Origin: Brachionus plicatilis
Lineage: Eukaryota > Rotifera > Eurotatoria > Ploima > Brachionidae
Length of the DNA: 64,000 nt
Direction: 5' to 3'
NCBI GenBank assembly: GCA_010279815.1
Contig: QEOQ01000697.1
Location: forward strand, 232,813 to 296,812
Of the stretch, positions 22,033 to 32,339 are shown piece after piece. The notes under the pieces are model-generated. The model did not search any database, had not been told where the DNA came from, and was given only the letters and a program-made list of their open reading frames with translations. Position 1 is the first letter of the stretch. Each line of letters starts with the position of its first letter. Made by a program: the position numbers and the translations under genes.

Positions 22033-23101
22033 AAAGGATATGGGGCAATCAGGTCTAAAATAGCACTTTTCACATTTTTTAACTTTTCTATAGTGATTCT
22101 TGTAGATCTTGACGCGCTGATTCCAAATATATGTGTATTCTTTGTCCTAGGTAATTATTTTATGAATTATAGCCTTCGGAAGTTTTTAAGGGTATATTAG
22201 GTTTTTAAGCCAGTTTAAAGACTGTTTTAATTGATAAATACCAAAAGTAAGAGATTTTATATTCACAATACATGGATAAGATATTCATCATGTTCATCAA
22301 TGGATCCGATTCAAGAATGGTATTGCGAATGTATAGCTGGTTCAAGGGTTTTTGGGGCCTGCTCCCATGTAACAAGTGTAATTTGGTACTTAGGCTTTGC
22401 AAGACAAAATCTGAAAAAGATTGTATCAAATAAAAGCAAAACTTTTTATAATTTTTGCTTTGACCGCAGTAAACAAGATAATTTTGAGAATGATGATACA
22501 ATTTCAAACGACGACGACATTTCAGATACTGAATAATTGAAATAATTAAATTAAAAAATATTTTTTGTCTTTTAAAAAAGTTATTTTATCCAGCTTTTTC
22601 CAATATTAAACCAATTGATTAATAAAACTTCTTTGATAGATAAAAGTTTTCCAAGAAGGGTTTCAATGCAGGATCTGATTTTCTAGTATGTTTTAGAGAC
22701 TGAGCAACCCGAAAAAAATACATTTTTTTTTGGGGGGGTGTCCTTTGACATGGGGGTACCCGGGGGTCTAAAGCGAGGCATAGCCAATTTTTGGTTTTTC
22801 AAGGATAGTTCATTTTTTACGTGATTTTTTTGACTTGATACTATTATTTTCAGATTCTTTGCTCTTTTCTGAACATTTTGGTGTATTTTTTATAAAAAAA
22901 TGATAAAATTTGACCAAGTTATGGCTTAAAAACCTAATATACCCTTAAAAACTTCCGAAGGCTATAATTCATAAAATAATTACCTAGGACAAAAAATACA
23001 CATATATTTGGAATCAGCGCGTCAAGATCTACAAGAATCACTATAGAAAAGTTAAAAAATGTGAGAAGTGCTATTTTAGACCTGATTGCACCATATCCTT
23101 T
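22033..23101. mobile_element. DNA transposon derivative with 182-base terminal inverted repeats
   Basis: 22033-22214 and 22920-23101 are inverted copies with only a few differences, starting AAAGGATATGG at both outer ends. Inside are a SWIM-finger reading frame (22231-22536) and a GC-richer stretch with GGTACCCGGGGGTC near 22755. Long TIRs plus a SWIM finger suggest a Mutator-like element. I could not identify a matching target duplication. Confidence 0.8.
22231..22536 (+). pseudogene. SWIM zinc-finger transposase C-terminal fragment
   Basis: The frame encodes WYCECIAGSRVFGACSHV, matching the SWIM pattern CxCxnCxH, followed by an acidic tail (NDDTISNDDDISDTE) and a stop. The catalytic DDE part of a Mutator-like transposase is absent. 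The first displayed codon is not a convincing start. Its position between the long inverted repeats ties it to that element. Confidence 0.7.
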
Positions 23102-23377
23102 GATCAAAATTTTTGTTTGATTTAAAAAAATTAACAACTTGAAATCAAGCATCGAAATAGAAGTTGAAGAAAAAGCATAAAATTCGTCCAAAATTTTACC
23201 TTTAGAAAATTTTTAATATTTAAAAAAATGACAATAGATAAATTCAGTTTCTAAAAAACACAACAAGTCTATTGAAATTTATTAAAAATAAATTGTTGTG
23301 TTCTAAGTCTTTTTAATTTTGATTTGTTTTTTTTTAACAAAAATTCACAATGTCTACAAAAACAATTTTTATTCGTT

Positions 23378-24350
23378 TTAACCATTTAAAAAATTCATTG
23401 AAAATAAAATAAATTTTTCATTGTGTAAAAGACCCTGTACCCCAGACCCTGTTTCTCCCAACAATAAAGAGTCAAGATAATGGATCCGAGGACCCAAATC
23501 GAGATATGTTTTTTTAAAGGTCTTAATAAAAATAGCCATAAAGTGGATTATTTTGTGCAACCGGTAATGAGGAAATAATTACAGCTAACCATCTTGATAA
23601 TAGCCCGTTGGCAATGCCAAAATCGTTGCACTTGTTAATAAAGTTGCTAAAAACCACTCTAGAAGCCCCTCACCAAACTTACTCAGCCCCGCAATTATAT
23701 CACATTGGAAAATATAACCAAGATCCGCTTCTGCCTAAATTCAATCAAATACCAGGCCTGTTCCGCCTAACGTTCATTTGTAAATATGAAAGGAAATGCA
23801 GTCTCTTAATCAAGATTGATGCTTATAGAGAATGAAGAAGATGAGGACATCATTTTCTATGAAGGGGGAGAAGAAGAAAGAGAGTATATGGACTCTTTGC
23901 AGGATTGCAGAATGACTTATGAAATGTTTAATAGCCACGTAGGAGAGACAAGAGTGAGTCCGTTTACAAAATTCTCGGAAGCTTACCTACCTCAAGCCAT
24001 GCTTGTATTTGGATGATTCTTTTCTGCAAACGACATACTTTGCAGTGAGAGAAGGAAGATGGACATGGAAAATTGATGTGCTAGACTATGACGAATCAGA
24101 AAACCACCGAATAAATGGAAAAATTTTTTTTTGTTTTTGTTATCTTATTTTTGTTTTTTTTTTTTAATATTACCTCTTAGACATCGGGAGATGTCTTCTG
24201 TGGATGACGGAGAAATGTAATACACCCTGTTCCTCAGGCCCTGCTTTTCTCTCTCTATATCTTTCTTTTTTATATATGCTGTATTTAGTTTTTAGTTAGT
24301 TTTTTGGAAATAAAGATTTAGAAGTGTAATTTTCTTTTTTAATTTTATTT
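23378..24350. pseudogene. Degenerate mobile-element relic, class uncertain
   Basis: Two short plus frames (23608-23835 and 23816-24016; the second acidic, with IENEEDEDIIFYEGGEEE) lie between two related strings, TGTAAAAGACCCTGTACC at 23423 and TGTAATACACCCTGTTCC at 24215. The second is followed by AATAAA and then TGGTGCCACG, which could be LTR and primer-site features. I do not recognise the proteins. An LTR element relic is the best guess. Confidence 0.3.
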
Positions 24351-25061
24351 AATGGTGCCACGCTTTTAAATTGACAAAAGACCTGATGGAAATTTTCTAC
24401 TAAAAAAAATTACTATTTGGTTAAACAAAAAATTAGCTAGAAATATTTTTTTTAATTTCATTGGCAATAAAGACTCGAAAAAACATTAAAGAAATGATAA
24501 TTCTTGTAATGTTTACATCTCATTTACCTCATCTCAAGTCCCTTTTTAAACTCTCTACCAGAGAAAAACAGTATCTTTTTAAACAGCTGTTTGTGTTCTC
24601 CGAAGTTTAAAGATTCTTAAATTAACTCATTAAAAAATTTTAAACTTTGTAAAAAAATAATTTAAGATTTTTTAAATTAGGCTTGTAAATATTTTATTTT
24701 TTGGTTTTTTATTGACTTGTTAATTCATTTTAATTAAACAAAATTTTATTTTGATGATCAATTTTATAAACTAAAAAATACATCTTCATTTTTAACTTTG
24801 TTTTCAGAATAATAATAATAATCAAGATACTGATTTATAAATTTAATATTTACACACACCTCTTGACTTGGTTTTTTCAATATCATTCAAAAAAACGAAT
24901 ACCTGTTAAAATCTAATTTCAATATTAATATTGTTAAAAAAAAACATAAATTGAAAGTACAAAAATTTATTTCTCTTTTATAGAAAATATAAAATTACTT
25001 GAAGGTTTTGAAAAATTAAAATCTTTAATAATGTTTTTATTGAGCTTTCTTTCCGTGATAT
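24351..25061. other. Intergenic, AT-rich
   Basis: Nothing supported. Confidence 0.5.
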
Positions 25062-25193
25062 AAAAAACAAGTCCAAGTCCGGACTTTTTTTTTTTTTTTT
25101 TCAAAAGTCCAACCAAAGACTTTAAATTTTTTTTGTTTTGAAAATTTTAAAGCCTGGACTTGGACTTTTTTTTGGGACTTTTAAACAACTCTG
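25062..25193. repeat. Truncated hAT-like MITE of the CAGAGTTG family
   Basis: AAGTCCAAGTCCGGACTT through to GGGACTTTTAAACAACTCTG matches the interior and right end of the 15874 element. The left CAGAGTTG end is missing. Confidence 0.6.
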
Positions 25194-26067
25194 TAAATAA
25201 GTTCATGAAACTAAACAGTAGTTTTATTTTTTATTAAATTTTCTATAAGACATTTGTTACCATTTTATAATATCTGTAAACTGATTGTTTTGACACAAAG
25301 AACACAGCAATGTCACGATAAATTTAGAGATAAAATAAATAAAACTAAAAAGCGTCATTTTCTATAAGGATTTTTTAATTTAAGCGAAATAATATAAAAT
25401 TTCTAATTTACATAAACTACGTTTAAATTGAATTTTTTTTTCGAATGGGCCTTCGCTTTAAATTATTTGATGAATATACATTTGTTTAAGATGTAAAAAA
25501 TCTAAAATTTGAGAATCCAATTTCAATTTAGATCACAATTTTGAATTACTTTAAATTTTTATGATAATTTTTAATTTTAATAAGTTTGTTTTAAGATAAA
25601 ATAAAAAAGTAAATATTAAATTATGTAACACAGTTTTTTCCGACATTCTAATGGCTTTATATTGATTTTTTATTACTAATTAAGCAATAATTTCTTAATT
25701 AGTTAAAAAGTTGAGCAATGGTTTTTTTTTAAATTTAAAACAACCAAAAAAATTGCTTTGAATCCACTTCATTTTAAGAAGAATAATCTAGAATATTAAA
25801 AAATTTTAAGATTTTTTGCAAAATGTTAAAAATTTGCCATTTACCAAAACTAAATTTTAAATTATCTTCAACTATAGCAAAAATAAGAAATTTGTCTTTA
25901 TGATGTTTATTTTTTATTATTCATATATCTTTAAAAAAAGTAGCTAAATATTTCAATATTTGAATGGGTTTACGGAATGGGAAATTATTGATTCTATAAG
26001 TAATTAGAAATGACGATTATATTTTTAAAAAAATATTTATTTTAAAAAACTTTCGAATAAAAAGTAA

Positions 26068-26098
26068 ATGCGTTTCGAACAAATGGTCATCTTCAGAT
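26068..26098 (-). ncRNA. Hammerhead-like core motif
   Basis: On minus, CTGAAGA (26096-26090) is followed 13 bases later by CGAAACG. These match the CUGANGA and GAAA core boxes of hammerhead ribozymes, joined by a weak hairpin. The cleavage-side strand and stems I and III were not established. Confidence 0.3.
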
Positions 26099-26430
26099 TT
26101 TAAGACTGAAAAAAAGAATAAAGTTTAAAAATAAAAATAAAAAAATTTAATTCTTCAAAAATTGGTCATTTTATCTTTTTAATAGACTCTTTTTTTAATA
26201 TTTAATTTCAAATTTTAAGTTTTTGAGCACAAAATGAAAAATAAAAATTTTCAAAAACAATAAAAATGGACTAAAATTCTAATACATCTTTCACCATTCA
26301 TCGTTTACAATGATACGAAATTTTTAATTATATTAAATCAGTTTATTTTAATTAAAGTTAAAAGAGATTTGATGAGTATAAAATAATAAAAATATAAGGA
26401 CAAAATAAATTAAGTAAAGAAATATTGTTT

Positions 26431-26825
26431 TCAGAATTTTGGCTTTTCAAAAATTTCTTTTGGAATTGTGCTTCGGTCCTTTGTGTCAAATATCCTTCTC
26501 AGTTCTGTGACCTGTTCTTCTTCTTTCTCACATCTTATTACATCCTTGATTATATAAATTTTTGAAGCACATGCTTCTTGAATAGTCACACATGTGTCGA
26601 ATTCAAGAATTTCTGATATCTCAAATATCTCGCTTACTATGTCGTCCTTGATGTCAATATCACCCATATATTTTATCAGCTCATTCGTTAATCAATTTGA
26701 GTCCAACCTGAGGAAGAAATCTAATTTGATTAGCTTTATTTTATGTTCAGTTGGTTCAATGTTCATTGCATGGAAAAGTTTCTTGGTCCTACACCTAGTT
26801 GAAATAAAATTTATCATATTTTTTG
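26431..26825 (-). mobile_element. LINE C-terminal coding relic
   Basis: On minus, about 26787-26690 encodes CRTKKLFHAMNIEPTEHKIK and then KLDFFLRL, the style of segment found after the reverse-transcriptase domain in many LINEs. After a stop at about 26686, a frame from 26667 to 26431 continues with acidic and hydrophobic residues. I infer a decayed LINE 3' part. Confidence 0.45.
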
Positions 26826-27119
26826 TCAGGAAGGAATTTGAATAATCAATAAAAAAGAGAAAGAATAGAAAGTTCTCGTGTCAGAAGAAAACAATAGAAA
26901 AGTTTTGTTGCGTTGCGTGGTTGTCGGTTTAGAAAATACAGTAAGCTTGAAAATAAAATAGCACGAGTCAATAGCGTTGCTGAACACGAAGCCAAACACT
27001 TAAGCAAGGATTTAATCAAAGTGAAGCCAAATAAATAGTGGAAAAAAAAAAAAAAAAAGAAAAAAGACAGAAAAATTTTATTTATTAAATTATTTTAGTG
27101 GTGTTAGGCCGATACGAAA

Positions 27120-27977
27120 ATGGCAAAGCGAGGTATGGGAAGTAATTTGAACTACGACGGTGAAAATGTGGACTATGACGAGTTTTATAAAGCTTTCGGA
27201 TATGATTCAGCCATGTATGGTTGGGACAGTATTCAGCAAGCAGCAGTGATAGCATATTGTTTGTCAGGTAAAGCACTAAGAGTATTTAATGGAATGGAAG
27301 AAGCTGAACGAAAAGACATTAGGAAAATATTCGATAAACTGAAGGAAACCTGTTTCAGACCAACCGAATACTACCTTAACCTGTTTTACAGTAGAATCCT
27401 TAATCCAGGCGAGTCATTGGCAAGTTTTGCAAGAGATTTAGAAAAACTAGTAGACAAGGGTCTACCAGGTTTGGATGTGACTGTGAAGTCGAAATTGTTA
27501 AAGGCGAGACTAGTGTCAAGTGTGCCGGAAACAACGAAAACTTTCCTAGAACTGATAGCAGACAAGAAATGGTCAGAATTTATAGTAATTTTTGAAAATC
27601 AAGTCGATTATAAGTCAGTTTTGCCAGGACAGTTTAAACAAGAAATAGAGATCAATAATGCGGTTCCTAAGCCTCAGTACGAGAACAGAAGGTTTGTTGG
27701 GAATTGTAATTATTGCAACAAACCAGGTCACAAGTGGGCAATGTGTAGAAGACGTATGTTTGACGCGGATAAGAAGGGTGAGTCTAAAGACACGAAGTAC
27801 GAGAGAAAGCACCAACAGCAGACGCCAAATTACCAAATGCAAAGTCAAAATTATCAACACAGATGCATCAAAATCAAAACCAGAATGTGTATAATAACAA
27901 ACAGAATTATAACCAGAATAGGCCGAAGACGTCTACTTTTACGATCGAAGCTGAAGTGGAAGATGAGTCAGAAGTAG
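27120..27977 (+). CDS. Gag polyprotein of the second Gypsy element
   Basis: The ATG at 27120 opens 285 residues. Residues about 20-175 are a retrotransposon gag fold (KAFGYDSAMYGWDSIQQAAV, FRPTEYYLNLFYSRILNPGE). A single CX2CX4HX4C knuckle, CNYCNKPGHKWAMC, lies near residue 198. The C-terminal 100 residues are basic and Gln/Asn-rich. The protease frame starts inside it at 27863 in the -1 frame, overlapping by 115 bases, which suits expression by -1 ribosomal frameshifting as in many Gypsy elements. The frame itself is intact although downstream pol is broken. It packages element RNA in functional relatives. Confidence 0.85.
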   Translation: MAKRGMGSNLNYDGENVDYDEFYKAFGYDSAMYGWDSIQQAAVIAYCLSGKALRVFNGMEEAERKDIRKIFDKLKETCFRPTEYYLNLFYSRILNPGESLASFARDLEKLVDKGLPGLDVTVKSKLLKARLVSSVPETTKTFLELIADKKWSEFIVIFENQVDYKSVLPGQFKQEIEINNAVPKPQYENRRFVGNCNYCNKPGHKWAMCRRRMFDADKKGESKDTKYERKHQQQTPNYQMQSQNYQHRCIKIKTRMCIITNRIITRIGRRRLLLRSKLKWKMSQK

Positions 27978-28429
27978 CCGCTAATACTGTGCAATGCGAG
28001 TCTTTCAGCTTAGATCTAGCACGTGCAATCAAACTTACCAGACTGGAAACAACAGTAAGTGTTGGTAACTGCGTATTTAGTGTTCCAATGTTACTAGATA
28101 GTGGAGCAACAGCGTCATTTATTAATATAAGCAAGTTGCCAAAAGAGCTTGCAGAAAAAGTAAACAAGGTAATTTCAGGACAGTCTGAGTTTAATGACCT
28201 CGGTCTAGAGCGCGTGGAAGTAAACATCAAGTCAGCTCTAAATTGGCAGGCAGTAGCGCGTGCAAGAGGAACGGTGAGAATGCGAATTAACAGTTGGAGT
28301 GCAGAGCATGAATTTATTTTTACAACCATAACAGAAAGAGCAATTTTAGGGGTCGATTTTTTGAAGCGTTTCAAGGCGATTTTTGACTACGAAAAAGAGA
28401 TCGTCAGTATAAGTGATAACCAGATTTGA
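27863..28429 (+). CDS. Aspartic protease region of pol
   Basis: The frame overlaps gag in -1. MLLDSGATASFINISKL near residue 75 is the protease flap-and-active-site region (DSGA). AILGVDFLKRF near residue 165 matches the conserved C-terminal ILG-DFL block of Gypsy proteases. The frame ends at TGA 28427-28429 and would otherwise run on, after a further TAG at 28493-28495, into the RT region in the same frame, so both stops look like later damage. In working elements it matures the Gag-Pol polyprotein. Confidence 0.85.
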   Translation: MHQNQNQNVYNNKQNYNQNRPKTSTFTIEAEVEDESEVAANTVQCESFSLDLARAIKLTRLETTVSVGNCVFSVPMLLDSGATASFINISKLPKELAEKVNKVISGQSEFNDLGLERVEVNIKSALNWQAVARARGTVRMRINSWSAEHEFIFTTITERAILGVDFLKRFKAIFDYEKEIVSISDNQI

Positions 28430-28501
28430 CACCAGATAAATTGTTTATGTGAAGAACCAGTGACGAGCGAAAATGATACCACAAATAAGAATTAGGGAAC
28501 A

Positions 28502-29116
28502 GTGAGAAGTTCCGTGATTGTTAGACCTAAGACAGAAATGTTAGTTGAAATCCAGGTAAAGACCAAAGACAAAATAGTAATGTTCGAACCGAGACCGGAA
28601 AAATCGAACAATTTAAACCAGGAAGTTATCTGGGCAAGAAGTGTAGGAAATGTCTCCAGTGAGGGAAGACTTAGGGTAAGTGTCATGAACATTACGGAAA
28701 GGGACATTATGTTGGAAGAAGGCGCAGAGGTTGGTGCATGGGAAGAGGTTGAGAAAGACGAAGAATCCGAAGTAGAGAGAAACGAGGATGGGGATATTAA
28801 TTGGAATACTATCCAAATAAACCCAGAGTTGACAAATCAACAGCAGAAATCATTAAAAGAGTTGATTACAAAGTACAAGAAAGCGTTCAAATGGACAGAG
28901 TATGATGTGGGGACAACTCACGTCGCGAAACATGGTATCGACACGAACGGTGCGAAACCAATTAAACAGAAGCAATACAGGATGCCGCAGGCAGCGCAAG
29001 AGGAAATTGGGAGACAGATAAAGTCAATGCTAGATAAAGAAATTATCGAGGAAAGTAAAAGCCGAAGTCTACGTTCATTTGGTCAGAAGAATGCCAGAAA
29101 GCGTATGAGGAGCTAA
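28502..29116 (+). pseudogene. Linker and RT N-terminal stub of pol, core deleted
   Basis: In frame with the protease but with no ATG. AKHGIDTNGAKPIKQKQYRM near residue 140 and KSMLDKEIIEES near residue 175 are the lead-in to a Gypsy reverse transcriptase. The translation then jumps, with a frame change, to WSEECQKAYEELKKLL (29082-29130), which lies after the palm and thumb. About 120-150 residues, including the catalytic aspartates, are therefore gone. Confidence 0.85.
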
Positions 29117-29367
29117 AAAAGTTACTTGTTCAAGCACCAATCTTGATTTACCCAAATTTCAAAGGCGAGTTCGAAATTTATACTGACGCATCGAATTTAG
29201 TACTGGGCGCTGTGTTAGGACAGCGGATTGAAGGTATTTTTCACCCAATTGCGTATACAAGCCGGTTGTTAAACAAGCACGAGAGGAACTATTCAACATC
29301 GGAAAAGGAAATGTTAGCGATTGTGTACGCGTCCAAGGTTTACCATGCGTATATTTTTGGGAGGCCG

Positions 29368-29967
29368 TCTTATCTTATCCAAAATAATTTGGATAAGACG
29401 GGGCAAAAAATTTATTTACAAAAAAATCATCACTAAAGTGAAATACTTGTTTCAGTAAATCACCAGAGAAAATTTCTTTATCATTACCCAGATTATTAGC
29501 ACATATTTTTAAATGTTTCTCAAACCATTTTGGAGAAACATATTTCTTAAAACACTTTGGACAAATTATATTTGGTTTTTCCGACATTATTTAAAAAAAA
29601 TATAAAACAATTTCCAATTAAGAATAAAATATGTGAAACTAATTAACATAAAAATTTCTATTTTTCAATTATGAAAAATGACTCAAGAAAATTGAAAATA
29701 TAAAGAATAAATTTTAATAATAAAAAAATAAAACTTAAAACCAAGTCCAGCGAAGGCAAGAAAAAGTTGAAATTTTTATTTGATCAATTTAAGGTAGCTT
29801 CTCACACTTTCTGGTCAAAAATATGTGAGCAGAAGGCTTAAGTGAGAACGACGGACTACCAAATTTGTAAAGTTCACTTAAGACTTAAACTCTTGAAAAT
29901 GTTTTCGATCAGCCAGGAAACAACGATCTTGTATTTTTCTTGACGTCAAAAATTTCAACTTATGATA
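29368..29967 (-). mobile_element. 600-base insertion with 29-base target duplication
   Basis: The 29 bases at 29339-29367 recur exactly at 29968-29996, flanking the insert. Long duplications are typical of target-primed reverse transcription rather than cut-and-paste. On minus there is a frame from 29587 to 29375 with a CX2C...HX4C finger (CPKCFKKYVSPKWFEKHLKIC region). The left end carries a hairpin, CTTATCCAAA/TTTGGATAAG (29380-29400). No poly(A) tail is seen at either end. Confidence 0.8.
29375..29587 (-). CDS. Small zinc-finger protein in the insertion
   Basis: The ATG at 29587 opens 70 residues. Residues 8-32 form a C2HC-type finger: two Cys in CPKC, then a His in KHLKIC and the final Cys. 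The rest is hydrophobic and aromatic (VFHFSDDFFVNKFFAPSYPN). Such N-terminal fingers occur in some LINE ORFs, so this may be the surviving 5' part of a longer element protein. The stop lies within the terminal hairpin region. Function unknown. Confidence 0.5.
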   Translation of the reverse strand: MSEKPNIICPKCFKKYVSPKWFEKHLKICANNLGNDKEIFSGDLLKQVFHFSDDFFVNKFFAPSYPNYFG

Positions 29968-30143
29968 TTTACCATGCGTATATTTTTGGGAGGCCGATTC
30001 AGTTTTTCACAGACCATGAGCCTTTAAGCACATTGGAAAAAGCCAAAGAGCCCAATGGACGTCTTTAAAGGTTATTGCTAAAATTGGAATAACTGAATTA
30101 CAAGATAGTATATCATCCAGGAGCTTTAAATCAGACAGCGGAT

Positions 30144-31646
30144 TTGTTATCGAGAACACCTCAGGTGTGTGTGAACAAGCTGGAAGCGGATGTGAAAGTA
30201 GACTGGGAAGAAGAACAGGACAAGGACCGGGAAATCGCAGTGGTTAGGTTAGTAGTAAAAAAAGGCGATACAAAAGAGTTTTTAGACTTAGACAATTCAG
30301 CATACTGGAACAATAATAAGGAATTTTTATTTATAGAAAATGATGTTTTAAAATTAAAGAACTTTCAAGGAGAAAATTCCATCGTAGTTCCCAAACAACT
30401 ACGCAAGTTGGTTTGCCAGTTATACCATGACGAGATTTCAGCAGGGCATCTTAGTTACGAAAAAACCTACAAAACCATTTCCCGTCGTTACTATTGGCCT
30501 CAGATGAAGTCCGAAATTTATGACTATTGCAAGAGTTGCGAAAAATGCCAGTTGACTAAACCAAAGAATGTACACAACAGGAGTCCATTAATTAAAATTA
30601 AGGTACAATTTCCGTGGGATCTAGTGGGAATAGACATAGCGGGACCGTTGAAATTAACGAAAAATGGAAACACACATTTTTTTCTACTAGTTGATTATGT
30701 TTCAAAGTATTGCATCACAGGTGAGACTCAGAGGACGACAGCAGACAAGACCATTATTTTTGTGAAAAGAAGAGCGTTGGAAATTTTTGGGGTGCCATTC
30801 GCGATTTTGAGCGACCAAGGCCGGAATTTTGAAGCAAGAGAATTCGACGAGTTTTGCAGAGAACAGGGAATCAAGAAAATACGCACTACGGCATATCACC
30901 CGCAGTGTAATGGTTTGGCGGAACGCACCATCAAAACATTTAAACAAATGTTGAGCTCATACGTGGCGGATAGTCACGACGACTGGGACGAAATATTAGG
31001 CCAGGTTACGTTTGCATATAATAACGCTACACACGAGTCAACAAGTTAAAGACCAAATCAAATAATTTTTGGAACAACACTGATGAACAAGTGCGACAGA
31101 AAATTGCAAATTGAAACTAGTGAGCCAGTAGCGTCGCGCGAAGAAATCCAGAAAAAAGTTTCAGAAAACATCGAACAGGCGCAACAAAAGCAAAAGAAGC
31201 AATACGACAAAGCGGTGAGGAATAACCAAGTGTTTAAAGTAGGCGATCTGGTAATGTTGTCGAACAAAAGGCAAAAAGTAGGACAAGTCAGAAGTTTCGT
31301 TCCGAAATTTCTAGGGCCTTTTGAAGTTACGAGTATCTTGGGTGACGTTAATTTTGAGGTCCGTGACGTGAAAACAGAAAAAAAACAAATTGTGCACTAC
31401 AATAGGATGACACGTTACGTGGCAAGAGATCACGCTAATATGATGGAAAGTATCAGTTCAGATTCAGGTAGCAAATGGAGAGAAAACAAGAAAACCATTG
31501 CGATCCGCAGGAAGAAGAAGAACCAAGTGAGACCAGCAAGCGAACAAGATGGAAGAGAAGAGACTAGGTCAGAGGTTGTTGAAATCGAAAATGGAGCTTC
31601 GCAAACAAATTACGAACCAAAACCAGCAGGCACAAGCGAACAGTAA
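30144..31646 (+). pseudogene. Integrase region of pol, one in-frame stop
   Basis: Visible in order: an HHCC zinc-binding domain (HDEISAGH ... CKSCEKCQ, about 30427-30552); the catalytic core with DLVGIDIAGPL (30619-30651), AILSDQGRNFE (30801-30833) and AERTIK (30919-30936), giving D, D and E; and a C-terminal GPY/F-like module, KFLGPFEVTSILGDVNFEV (31303-31359). A TAA at 31047-31049 interrupts the frame, which continues in phase as RPNQIIFGT. The catalytic residues are kept. The tail is basic and polar. Confidence 0.85.
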
Positions 31647-31962
31647 CATAGAAGAAAATCCACCTGAGGATGAAACGGTAATTATTCCACAGTTGGAAAC
31701 ACTTGGGCAGGAAAATTTAGAAGGGGAAAGTAATCCAGAAGGTCCACACAATGAAGAAGAGATCTTAGAAAAAACCATGTACGGTACACCAGAGAAAACG
31801 ACAGGACCAGTAGGAGCAGTGAAAGAAAACTATAGGTGCGATGAGTGTGATTTCGTAACGAGCACAGCTGGAGCATTAGGCTCACACAAGCGGATACACA
31901 AAAAAAGGGAAAAGCTTCCAAAAGAGCAAGGGTCTAACGGCAAGTTAACCACCAAAATCTAG
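31549..31962 (+). CDS. Extra 3' frame with a C2H2 zinc finger
   Basis: This frame overlaps the end of the integrase frame by about 98 bases, in the +1 frame. It is acidic (NPPEDETVIIPQLE, EGPHNEEEILEK) and ends with a classic C2H2 finger, YRCDECDFVTSTAGALGSHK followed by RIHKK, then a short basic tail. Position is where env sits in some relatives, but nothing envelope-like is present. It may be a +1-frameshifted C-terminal extension of pol, or a separate accessory protein. A captured host finger is possible. Confidence 0.55.
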   Translation: MEEKRLGQRLLKSKMELRKQITNQNQQAQANSNIEENPPEDETVIIPQLETLGQENLEGESNPEGPHNEEEILEKTMYGTPEKTTGPVGAVKENYRCDECDFVTSTAGALGSHKRIHKKREKLPKEQGSNGKLTTKI

Positions 31963-32339
31963 AACTCTATTTAACCCTTTTTACACAAACTATTTTTTTT
32001 ATTTTTTTTTTATTTTTTATTTGTTTCGTTTAATGGAAGTCCAAATATTTATTTTATGGATTTAGTCCAGAAATTGCAAGTTTTGAAGTTGTTGATTTTT
32101 TTTTAAGACAGTTTTTTTTAGACAGTTAAACACATCTCACAGTTCAGACAGTTAAAATACAGTTAAGTCAAATGAAACAAGACAAATTATTTACACTATT
32201 CCAGGAGTGTTTAGTTGTGCAAGAAGCACGAGTCAAGCTAGGAATTTTCTTTTCTCTTTCTAACAATTAAAGTTACAAACACTACTTGTTTTATTTTATT
32301 TTTTGCAACTTTTATTTTATTTTTTACAACGACTTGATT

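Larger units (their letters stand above)
29083..30143 (+). pseudogene. RNase H region of pol, split by an insertion
   Basis: IYTDASNLVLGAVLGQ (29176-29223) and YSTSEKEMLAIVYASK (29290-29337) are Gypsy RNase H blocks. The frame is cut at 29367 by an inserted 600 bases and resumes at 29968 with FFTDHEPLSTLE and then YHPGALNQTADLLSR, the end of the domain. Further stops occur near 30066 and 30091. Confidence 0.85.
27120..32000 (+). mobile_element. Ty3/Gypsy retrotransposon, decayed, RT core deleted
   Basis: In order: gag with zinc knuckle, protease, RT N-terminus, RNase H, integrase, and an extra C2H2 frame. The part of RT containing the YxDD catalytic box is missing between about 29060 and 29083, and a 600-base insertion splits RNase H. 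In-frame stops at 28427, 28493 and 31047 add to the decay. I found no convincing pair of LTRs; the flanks at 26870-27060 and 31975-32280 share only a short string, AGCACGAGTCAA. It cannot move on its own. Confidence 0.9.

Noticed and set aside
22018..22200. Conserved-looking 60-residue protein found twice in opposite orientation (22018 and 22934-23191)
   Set aside because: The conservation is simply the 182-base terminal inverted repeat; no coding signal is needed.
26870..27060. Possible 5' LTR of the second Gypsy element
   Set aside because: Only a 12-base string is shared with the region after pol; that is not enough to call an LTR pair.
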